43,886 nt of DNA from Verrucomicrobiota bacterium (GTDB lineage: Bacteria; Verrucomicrobiota; Verrucomicrobiia; Limisphaerales; UBA9464): contig VHCG01000033.1 in assembly GCA_016871805.1 (NCBI GenBank), forward strand, positions 1-43,886, written 5' to 3'. Positions 35,501 to 42,066 of this stretch are shown one piece after another; position 1 is the stretch's first letter, and the number at the start of each line of letters is the position of its first letter. The position numbers and the translations under genes are program-made. The notes beneath the pieces are model-generated. The model had not been told where the DNA came from. It ran no database searches and saw only the letters and a list, made by a program, of their open reading frames with translations.

Positions 35501-36210
35501 TCGAGGAAGACCTGTTTTGCGACCTCGAGGGCGAGCAGCGGACGCTCTACAAGGCCGAGCTGAAACGCGCCCAGGCGATGCTGCTTCGGGTGAACACACC
35601 AGCCGCCCTTGCCAAGCACCGGTTCAACTTCCTCACCTCCCTCCTCCGCCTCCGCCAGATCTGCTGCCACCCCAGGCTGGCGAAGCCGGATTCCAAGGCC
35701 GAGAGCGCCAAGGCCGAGGCGCTGCTCGAGACGCTCGAGCCCCTGATGGAGGAGGGTCAGAAGGTCCTCGTCTTCTCCCAGTTCGTTGAGATGCTCGACC
35801 TTCTGAAGGACTCCATCGAGTCCCGCGGGTGGTCCACATACTACCTCGTCGGTGGCACCGAGAAGCGCGGTGAGCTCGTCCGCCAGTTCCAGAACCACGA
35901 CGGCGCCGCCGTGTTCCTGATCTCGCTCAAGGCGGGTGGGTTCGGACTCAACCTCACCGCGGCCAGCTACGTCGTGCTGTTCGATCCCTGGTGGAATCCG
36001 GCCGTCGAGGCCCAGGCGATCGACCGCAGCCACCGCATCGGGCAGACCCAGAAGGTCATCGCCTACCGGTTGCTCATCAAGGATTCGGTCGAGGAGAAGA
36101 TCCGGGCGCTGCAGCGTCAGAAGTCACAGCTCGCGAACGACATCCTCGGCGAGGAGAAGTTCGCCCAGAGCCTGACCCTCGACGACCTCCGCTTCCTCCT
36201 CGCGGACTGA
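32554..36210 (+). CDS. SNF2-family DEAD-box-like ATPase/helicase with SWIM zinc finger
   Basis: The 1218-residue protein is a Swi2/Snf2-type DNA translocase. Near the N-terminus a SWIM zinc finger has Cys77, Cys79, Cys85 and His87 (CTCPAGGGCEH). A long middle region (about 100-720) has no motif I recognise. The ATPase core follows: LRPYQKDGFHFL, Walker A DDMGLGKT (750-757), Walker B-type LDEGQYIKN (886-889, with Gly in place of Ala/His), then LVLSGTPIENKLLDLWSLM. The helicase C lobe has DPWWNPAVEAQAIDRSHRIG near 1144-1163. The C-terminus SLTLDDLRFLLAD is typical of bacterial members. A role in transcription recycling or DNA repair is likely, but the substrate is unknown. Confidence 0.93.
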   Translation: MDSEAFPQFNEPAAQQFLKELPQDTRHRGESLQADGAIQDLRCTQPGLEYVADIQGDTLWQTMLSFDPDTESWWETCTCPAGGGCEHAAGAMLTLLSERAAAVAKSDPRDKRKRSKTGTTPTPIASGVLARHTSEALGRALSRPEAEFVRKVEERFARLREKPHLNGDDLIALGFRIGGHTWEKLDLWPAPPRDEIEFWNYLALAAEERDLRWPEFLRPITRFADLQLQLIQWRRGRDVDRWRTLLNNLQLAPPEEGSGKSDELELRMRFTEKEAVVEYRKPGALDWSAIKSGKFREFDEKQGDQLSPDVALLWQPLAQRARYGYPINLVYDDQQTRRLLNRILRLPALEPFLVGSDGDPLGRPGQPLQWRLDPAADESDDYQLRLIQPDGSPAPKALSVLQGRPTLYLTSQEVWLGPPVEDRVLDPSVATPIPAPSLEAPSGIRFLQYLGVPLPQRIAERVQTVSLQPVLHGELRTIAFGNDTEYAVFDALALNPDGTYAERWNGSSWLDAKIRGKAGTANGAEESLVTYDRSGLPEVTRLLEPAGFKWDFARQRWLMRVTAKFPDAFMSWLSSVPPQVRLELKGELGSFQNGTVAGRLRLDVVEAGMDWFDLKVVLDVTDTQLTPEEIKALLDARGKWVRLGSKGWRKLEFKLSPEEDAQLAKLGINPHELTSESQRFHALQLADSAAKDFVGKEAFEAIRRRADEIQARVTPEIPRTLQAELRPYQKDGFHFLCYLAANRFGGILADDMGLGKTLQTLGWIAWLRETLSAQVPEITGPAPAPAAAAETRKKRGTKAAEGEVTVDTQAASTMVLVICPKSVTDNWRAEAERFVPHLRVAVWRSEKVKELPAQLGTADLHIINYNQLRTVGEALSQIRFGAVILDEGQYIKNPTSITAQLARGLQSHHRLVLSGTPIENKLLDLWSLMSFAMPSALGSRNEFTRLFESKGDPLARQRLAARVRPFLLRRTKSQVARDLPDRIEEDLFCDLEGEQRTLYKAELKRAQAMLLRVNTPAALAKHRFNFLTSLLRLRQICCHPRLAKPDSKAESAKAEALLETLEPLMEEGQKVLVFSQFVEMLDLLKDSIESRGWSTYYLVGGTEKRGELVRQFQNHDGAAVFLISLKAGGFGLNLTAASYVVLFDPWWNPAVEAQAIDRSHRIGQTQKVIAYRLLIKDSVEEKIRALQRQKSQLANDILGEEKFAQSLTLDDLRFLLAD

Positions 36211-36225
36211 GGGGGCGCAGGGACC

Positions 36226-36423
36226 CACACGGAGACACCGGGACGCAAAGCAAACACCAGAGAAACAGGGGATTCCGGAGAGAATTCCAGAACCGGGTCC
36301 CAAAAGCGGCGATGAGGGTTCGAGATCGGTGGAACTCCACCGAGGATCTAGCCCCGGGGGATTCCCGGAACTCCTTGTCCCGTTTTCTTTCTCTTCCTCC
36401 GCGCCGCCGCGTCTCCGCGTGAG
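36226..36423. repeat. Non-coding module with imperfect inverted ends
   Basis: The 282 bases between the helicase and threonine synthase genes hold no protein-like frame. A left arm at 36226-36250 (CACACGGAGACACCGGGACG then CAAAG) is similar, at 18 of 25 positions, to the reverse complement of a right arm ending at 36423. A perfect eight-base hairpin TCGGTGGA-AC-TCCACCGA lies between them at 36326-36343. The CGGAGAC-type ends resemble intergenic repeats I recall from other environmental bacteria. Whether it is repeated in this genome cannot be told from one window. Confidence 0.5.
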
Positions 36424-36492
36424 TCCCCTCTCCGCCCATTTTCCGGCGTGCTTTCAAAGCCAGTCCGGCTACAACCACCGCTCCATTCGCCC

Positions 36493-37566
36493 ATGAGTGC
36501 CTCTCCTGCAGCCTGGCCTGGAATCATCCGCCGATACGCCTCGTTCCTGCCCGTCACCACCGAAACCCCCGTGGTGACGCTCCAGGAGGGCAACACCCCC
36601 CTCATCCCGGTTCCCAACTTCGTCGCCGCCATCGGCGGCCACTTCGATCTCCGCCTCAAGTACGAGGCGATGAATCCCACCTGCTCGTTCAAGGACAGGG
36701 GCATGACCCTCGCCATCACCAAGGCCAAGGAACGCGGGGCCCAGGTCGTTGTCTGCGCGAGCACCGGCAACACCAGTGCCAGCGCCGCCGCCTATGCCGC
36801 ACGGGCCGGACTCAAGTGCGTCGTCCTCATCCCCGAGGGCAAGATCTCCCTGGGCAAGCTCTCCCAGGCCCTCCTCTACGGGGCCATGACCGTCAGCATC
36901 CAGGGCAACTTCGACGACGCCCTGCGGATCGTCCGGGAACTCGGTGAGACGGGCCTCGTCGAGGTCGTCAACTCCGTGAACCCGGTCCGCATCGAAGGGC
37001 AGAAGACGGCGGCATTCGAGATCTGCGACGCCCTCGGCGACGCCCCGGACTTCCATTTCCTGCCTGTCGGCAACGCCGGCAACATCACCGCCTACTGGAA
37101 GGGATTCCGCGAATACCAGGAGGCCGGACTCTCCGACACCCTGCCCCGCATGATGGGTTGGCAGGCCGCCGGCGCCGCCCCACTCGTCCTCGGCCATCCG
37201 GTCGAACACCCCGAGACCGTCGCCACCGCCATCCGCATCGGCAACCCCGCCAGCTGGCAGGGTGCGGTCAACGCCGCCAAGGAATCGGCAGGATCGATCC
37301 GGAGTGTCACGGACGAGGAGATCCTTCACGCCTACAAGCTCCTCGCCCGGACCGAAGGCATCATGGTCGAACCCGCCTGCGCCGCCCCGCTGGCCGGTCT
37401 GATCAAGTCCGTCGCCGCCCAGGAGATTCCCGAGGGCTCCCTGGTCACCGCGACAATGACCGGCCATGGCCTCAAGGATCCCGACACCGCCATCCGCGAG
37501 TCCGGATTCCACCCGATCAACAGTCCCGCCACCTTCGAGGCGGTCCGGGCTGCGATCGGGATCTGA
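36493..37566 (+). CDS. thrC: Threonine synthase
   Basis: This PLP enzyme converts O-phosphohomoserine to threonine. The 357-residue product is of the shorter, actinobacterial/Bacillus-like class. The PLP lysine is Lys67 in [11 protein letters not shown]. The phosphate-binding and substrate segments [20 protein letters not shown] and [19 protein letters not shown] are intact. A C-terminal [14 protein letters not shown] segment completes the fold. The frame is open 15 codons upstream, but the ATG at 36493-36495 ([20 protein letters not shown]) begins the conserved domain. It stands alone, without hom or thrB neighbours, and converges with the CobW-type gene, leaving only 15 bases between stops. 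Confidence 0.95.
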   Translation: MSASPAAWPGIIRRYASFLPVTTETPVVTLQEGNTPLIPVPNFVAAIGGHFDLRLKYEAMNPTCSFKDRGMTLAITKAKERGAQVVVCASTGNTSASAAAYAARAGLKCVVLIPEGKISLGKLSQALLYGAMTVSIQGNFDDALRIVRELGETGLVEVVNSVNPVRIEGQKTAAFEICDALGDAPDFHFLPVGNAGNITAYWKGFREYQEAGLSDTLPRMMGWQAAGAAPLVLGHPVEHPETVATAIRIGNPASWQGAVNAAKESAGSIRSVTDEEILHAYKLLARTEGIMVEPACAAPLAGLIKSVAAQEIPEGSLVTATMTGHGLKDPDTAIRESGFHPINSPATFEAVRAAIGI

Positions 37567-37581
37567 CCCCTCCGCAGCCGC

Positions 37582-38556
37582 TCACACCCCCGACTGCGGC
37601 CGAATCACGGCGGCGGTTCCAAAAGCCAGCCGACGAAACCGTTCCCGGTACGCTTCCGCATCCAGATGGGGTCCGATCAGCACCGCCACCGGTTCCGGTG
37701 CGGGCTCGTTCGGGAAGGGCTCGATGAGATGATGCCCCCAGAGGGTCTGGAACAGATGCAGCGTCCCCGGTGAGGACGTGAACCGCACAAACCCCTTAGC
37801 CCGTACCACCTCCCGGGGCTCCAGGCCGCTCAGGAATGCCTCGAAGCGGCTCCGGTCGACCGGCACTGGAAACCGCCAGGTGAGGCTGTGGTAGGTCGAA
37901 TGCAGATGGGACTCCCCACTGGACGGTGCCGGATCGAGGGTCAGGTGGGCCGGTGTTTCCGACAGGATCTCCCCCGGCTCCGGCAACCCGTACGGCAGTC
38001 GGATCTGACGCGCCCGGGCGTTGACCTTCGAGACTTCGCCCGACACGAACTCCCGGGTCGCCTCGTCCACGCGGTCACACTTCGAAAGGCAGATCACATC
38101 GGCGTACTGCAGCTGCTTCCGGCACAGCACCCGCTCCGCCTGCCCCCCGGTCGAATGGGCATACCAGTCCGCATCCAATACGGTCACCACCGACTGAAGC
38201 CGAACCTGCGGCAGCAGGTCCTCGTCGGTCAGCTGGTCGATCACGTTGTCGGGATCCGCCAGCCCGCTGGTCTCGACGACGAGGTAGTCGCAGCGTCCCT
38301 CCTGGACCAGGCGCTGGACCGCGTGGGCCAGTTCGCTGTCGGACGCGCAGCAAAGGCATCCGCCCGAGACCTGCTGGAGGGGGAGTCCGGGTCGGAGGAT
38401 CAGCTGGGAATCAACGCTCTCGGCACCGAACTCGTTCATGACCACACCCAGACGCCGGCCCGTGGAAGGGGCCTCCGAGAGCCATCGGAGCAGCAGCGTG
38501 GTCTTGCCGGCGCCGAGGAATCCCGTCAGCAGGATCAATGGGAGGGGTTCCGTCAT
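37582..38556 (-). CDS. CobW/COG0523 family metal-chaperone GTPase
   Basis: The 324-residue protein is a G3E-family GTPase thought to insert or traffic metals such as zinc or cobalt. The P-loop is GFLGAGKT (12-19). The diagnostic metal motif GGCLCC holds Cys67, 69 and 70. The switch/Walker B region LVVETSGLADPDNVID and the G4-type SKCD motif follow. The C-terminal CobW_C domain (from about 220) contains LSGLEPREVVRAKGFVRFTS. I chose the ATG at 38554-38556, because the 25 upstream codons are not domain-like. No cobalamin genes or Zur-type operator are visible nearby, so the metal and client are unknown. Confidence 0.9.
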   Translation of the reverse strand: MTEPLPLILLTGFLGAGKTTLLLRWLSEAPSTGRRLGVVMNEFGAESVDSQLILRPGLPLQQVSGGCLCCASDSELAHAVQRLVQEGRCDYLVVETSGLADPDNVIDQLTDEDLLPQVRLQSVVTVLDADWYAHSTGGQAERVLCRKQLQYADVICLSKCDRVDEATREFVSGEVSKVNARARQIRLPYGLPEPGEILSETPAHLTLDPAPSSGESHLHSTYHSLTWRFPVPVDRSRFEAFLSGLEPREVVRAKGFVRFTSSPGTLHLFQTLWGHHLIEPFPNEPAPEPVAVLIGPHLDAEAYRERFRRLAFGTAAVIRPQSGV

Positions 38557-38668
38557 AGTTCTCGTTCCCGGTCGCGGCAGGCGTCCCGAGAGACCCAGTC
38601 TCCAAACTCCATCCGGGACCTTCCAGTCCAAAGCCCAGATTTCCCGCGCCTGAACCCAAGTCCGGGAC

Positions 38669-38674
38669 TATGAT
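38669..38674 (+). promoter_or_regulatory. -10-like element before the TPR/FG-GAP gene
   Basis: TATGAT matches the -10 consensus at five of six bases and ends 11 bases before the ATG of the following gene. No good -35 element is found 16-18 bases upstream. If used, transcription would start about four bases before the start codon, giving a nearly leaderless message. Confidence 0.3.
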
Positions 38675-38685
38675 CTGCCCAACCT

Positions 38686-41600
38686 ATGAGCCAGTCCCCG
38701 TCGCGTCGCGGTTTCACGGGAATCCTCGCCGTCCTTGCGATCGTCCTGCTGGTCGCCCTCATGGCCGCCGCCGCCTGGTGGTGGTCCGGATCCCAGGGTC
38801 GGGGTGACGACGCCAACGCAGCGTTTGCCGATGCCATGGCGACGGGGGGCACCCTGTTCAACAGCGGCGACGCCCCGAAGTCCATCGACGCCTTCCAGCG
38901 CGCCCTGGTCCTCAACCCCGCCAACCCGGACGTCCACCTCAACCTCGCCAACGCCTATCTCCGGGCCAACCAGCCCATCCAGGCCGAAGGCCACGCCCGC
39001 GAGGTCCTGCGGTATGAACCCGGCAGCGGCGCGGCAGCCTATGTGCTCGGCTGCGCTCAGCTCCGCCAGAACCAGTACTCCAACGCCGTCCAATTCCTCA
39101 CCGAGGCCAAGAGCGCCGACCCGACCGAGAACCCCGTCAGCTTCCAGCTCGGACGCGCCTTCCTGGGCTGGGGAAAATTCGAGGACGCTGTGGGCCAGTT
39201 CCAAGAAGTCCTCCAGTTCGAGACCAACCACCCCTCCGCCAACTACCTCCTCAGCCAGGCCCTCCTCCGGATGGGACAGCGCGACGCCGCGCAGCAGGCC
39301 CTCCAGGAACACCAGCGCATCAACGCCGGCAAGGTCGGCGGAGCCGATGACGCCTCCCTCTTCGAGAAGAGCAAATACACCGCCATGCGGGTGCCCTTCT
39401 CCCTCGAACAGCCCGATGGCAAGGGCATCCCAATCACCTTTGCCGACACGACCGCCACCGCCTTCGGGACCGCGGGGCCCCAGTTGAGGGGACCGATCGG
39501 GGTGCTCGACATCGATCGTCGCGGCTGGAACGACCTCCTGCTGGTCGGCGTCGAAGGGGCGCAGCTGTACTGGAATTCCAACGGGGTCTTCACGGCGTCC
39601 GGCATGGCCCTGCCCGTCGGCGACTCCAACCGCGTCGACCAGATCCTCGTCGGCGACCTTCAGAACGACCGGTTCGAGGATGCGCTGCTGGTCTCGCCGG
39701 CGGGACTGACCGTTCTACGCTTCGCGACGAACGGGAACTTCACCGACGCCACCCCGTTCTCCGGACTGGCCCAACCGAGGGCCGAGGGCATCGCAGGGGC
39801 CCTCGCCGACCTCGACTTCACCGGCAAGCTCGGCCTCCTGCTGGCCTCCCCCACAGGGAATCTCCTCAGCTACACCAACCTGGGTTCAGGACTCTTCCGC
39901 GCGTCCAAGACACCCACTGGCGCAACGGATCCCCTCGCCGTGACAGGGGTCCTGCAGATCACCGTCGATGACCTCAACCACGACGATCTGCCCGACGTGA
40001 TCCTGACCCGGAGCAACCAGCCGCCCTGGGTTCTGCTCAATCAACGGGGCGGTGGTCTCAGCGCCACCAACCAGCCCGCCGGATGGGGCGTCGCCAAGGC
40101 CGTGGCCACCGGGGACTTCAACAACGACCTCCGCATCGACGTCGCCCTGGCCACCGCCTCCACGGTGGACCTCCAGTTCAGCACGCTCCGGGATCCCCGA
40201 CGCCTCCCCGCCCGGGGCAACCGTCTCAACCACCTCCGGGCGATCGACTATGACAACGACGGCTGGCTGGACCTCATCGGCTGGGGTGGGGAGGGACTGA
40301 CCCTCTGGCGCAACCGCGGCAGCGCCGGCTTCCATCAGGCGAACAGCGATGTCGGGTTCGACCGGCTCCAGCTCGGTCCAGTCTCCGACCTCGCCGCGGC
40401 CGACTTCGACCAGGACGGGGACATCGATCTGATCGTGGCGCTCGAGGCCGGCGGCCTGCGGTTCCTGCGCAACGAGGGTGGGAATGCCAACGAACTCCTG
40501 AAGCTGCGACTGCTCGGCAATCGATCCAACGCCAGCGCCCTCGGGGTGAAGATCGAACTCGCCTCAGGCGGCTGGCACACGATCCGGACTGTACAGCAGC
40601 TGCCGGTCGAGATCGGGGTCGGCAAGCGCAGGCAGCTCGACCTCGTCAGCACCCGATGGTTCGACACAAAGCTCGACACCACCGAGGTCACGCCCAACCG
40701 ACAGGAACCGCTCACCATTTTCGAACTCGTCCTGCCCACCGGATCCTGTCCCTACTTGTATGCCTGGGATGGCACCGGGTTCCGCTTTGTCACCGACCTG
40801 CTCGGGGCGTCCCCGGTCGGACTGCCGGTGGCGTTCCGACGCTACATCGAGGCGGATCCCGAGGAATGGGTCTGGGTCGGGGACAGCACCCGCCTCCAAC
40901 CTGTCGACGGACGGTTCCGACTCCAGATCACCGAGGAACTCCGCGAGATCCTCTATCTCGACCAGGCCCGGCTCGTGGCGGTCGATCACCCCGTCGGCAC
41001 CGAGGTGCACTCCACGAGCAAGCTGGTTCCCGGTCGTCCCTTCCCCCGGCACGGACTGATCCAACTGGGTCAACCGCTCCCCTTGCTGAAGGCGGACCTC
41101 GAAGGTTCCGGTGAACGAAGGGAAGTGACCGCAGCGCTTCAGACGGTCGACAGCGCCAAGGTCTCCCCGGTGCGCCTCCGCGGCACCCACTACCGCGGTC
41201 TCGCCGAACCCTACTCCGTGACGCTCGATTTCGGACCTCTGCCGTCGAAGGGCCCCCTCGTTCTGGCCCTCAATGGCTGGCTCCGCTTCGGCGGCGGCAT
41301 GGCCAACATCGCGGGCTCCCACAATCCGGAGTTTCCCTTCCCGTTCCCGACCCTCGAGGTGGAGACCGCCTCCGGCTGGTCCCCCGTCCGGGTCACCGTC
41401 GGAGCCCCCGCCGGCAAGACCAAGACGATCGTGGTGGACCTCACCGGACAGCTTCCCGAGGGCGTCCGACGACTCCGGCTCGCCCAGGCCTTCGAGATCC
41501 ACTGGGATCGGATCGCCCTCTTCACGGAGTCCAGCCCGGTGACACCCCAGGAGCTGCCCATGGCCTCCGCGGACCTCGCCTGGCGGGGCTACAGCCGGTT

Positions 41601-42024
41601 CGCCAACCTGCCCTGGTCCGAACCCCTCACCCCGGTCTTCAACGAGGTCCAGGCAGCCCCGCCCTGGCACATCACTCCGTCCGGATGGGCCACGCGCTAT
41701 GGCGCAGTGAACGAACTGGTCCGTCCCGCCGACGAAGGACTGGCGATCATCGCTGGAGGGGATGCCCTCCGCCTCGAGTTCACGAATTCCCTGATGGCTC
41801 CGACCAAGGGCATGCAGCGCGACTACTTCCTGTTCACAATCGGCTGGGACAAGGACGCCGACTACCACGTCGCCGCCGGGACCACGATCGAGCCGCTCCC
41901 CTGGCGCGGCATGGATGACCAACGCCACGAGTCCGAGATACGGCCCGAATTCCCCAGCGACGCCCTGCACCAGCGGTTCAATACCCGTTGGGTCGGTCCA
42001 AGAACCTATTCCCGGAAACACTGA
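38686..42024 (+). CDS. Membrane-anchored TPR and FG-GAP/UnbV repeat protein
   Basis: The 1112-residue protein has one N-terminal membrane helix (about 10-35), so most of it is extracytoplasmic. Residues about 45-215 form TPR repeats (SIDAFQRALVLNPANPDVHL then NLANAYLRANQP). A beta-propeller-type region at about 260-600 has FG-GAP/VCBS repeats with calcium-binding loops such as DLNHDDLPD, DFNNDLRID, DYDNDGWLD and DFDQDGDID. An ASPIC/UnbV-like segment begins near 604 (LLKLRLLGNRSNASALGVKI). The last 430 residues contain CPYLYAWDGTGFRFVTDLLG, a segment I recall from similar proteins but cannot assign a role. It is likely a surface or periplasmic scaffold; the ligand is unknown. Confidence 0.85.
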   Translation: MSQSPSRRGFTGILAVLAIVLLVALMAAAAWWWSGSQGRGDDANAAFADAMATGGTLFNSGDAPKSIDAFQRALVLNPANPDVHLNLANAYLRANQPIQAEGHAREVLRYEPGSGAAAYVLGCAQLRQNQYSNAVQFLTEAKSADPTENPVSFQLGRAFLGWGKFEDAVGQFQEVLQFETNHPSANYLLSQALLRMGQRDAAQQALQEHQRINAGKVGGADDASLFEKSKYTAMRVPFSLEQPDGKGIPITFADTTATAFGTAGPQLRGPIGVLDIDRRGWNDLLLVGVEGAQLYWNSNGVFTASGMALPVGDSNRVDQILVGDLQNDRFEDALLVSPAGLTVLRFATNGNFTDATPFSGLAQPRAEGIAGALADLDFTGKLGLLLASPTGNLLSYTNLGSGLFRASKTPTGATDPLAVTGVLQITVDDLNHDDLPDVILTRSNQPPWVLLNQRGGGLSATNQPAGWGVAKAVATGDFNNDLRIDVALATASTVDLQFSTLRDPRRLPARGNRLNHLRAIDYDNDGWLDLIGWGGEGLTLWRNRGSAGFHQANSDVGFDRLQLGPVSDLAAADFDQDGDIDLIVALEAGGLRFLRNEGGNANELLKLRLLGNRSNASALGVKIELASGGWHTIRTVQQLPVEIGVGKRRQLDLVSTRWFDTKLDTTEVTPNRQEPLTIFELVLPTGSCPYLYAWDGTGFRFVTDLLGASPVGLPVAFRRYIEADPEEWVWVGDSTRLQPVDGRFRLQITEELREILYLDQARLVAVDHPVGTEVHSTSKLVPGRPFPRHGLIQLGQPLPLLKADLEGSGERREVTAALQTVDSAKVSPVRLRGTHYRGLAEPYSVTLDFGPLPSKGPLVLALNGWLRFGGGMANIAGSHNPEFPFPFPTLEVETASGWSPVRVTVGAPAGKTKTIVVDLTGQLPEGVRRLRLAQAFEIHWDRIALFTESSPVTPQELPMASADLAWRGYSRFANLPWSEPLTPVFNEVQAAPPWHITPSGWATRYGAVNELVRPADEGLAIIAGGDALRLEFTNSLMAPTKGMQRDYFLFTIGWDKDADYHVAAGTTIEPLPWRGMDDQRHESEIRPEFPSDALHQRFNTRWVGPRTYSRKH

Positions 42025-42066
42025 TCCGACCGCGGCCCCGGGACGGCACCACAGCCACGGGGACGC

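Noticed and set aside
32467-36033. A 1188-codon open frame on the minus strand opposite the SNF2 helicase gene
   Set aside because: It mirrors the helicase codons in a GC-rich gene, is Gly/Glu/Leu-rich without any domain, and the helicase on the plus strand carries all the motifs. It is a compositional shadow.
36469-37512. Minus-strand open frame of 347 codons opposite thrC
   Set aside because: It is an antisense shadow of the threonine synthase reading frame with no recognisable domain.
42025-42066. Shared terminator in the 42-base convergent gap
   Set aside because: Only a five-base CCCCG/CGGGG pairing with a large loop and no T tract is present.
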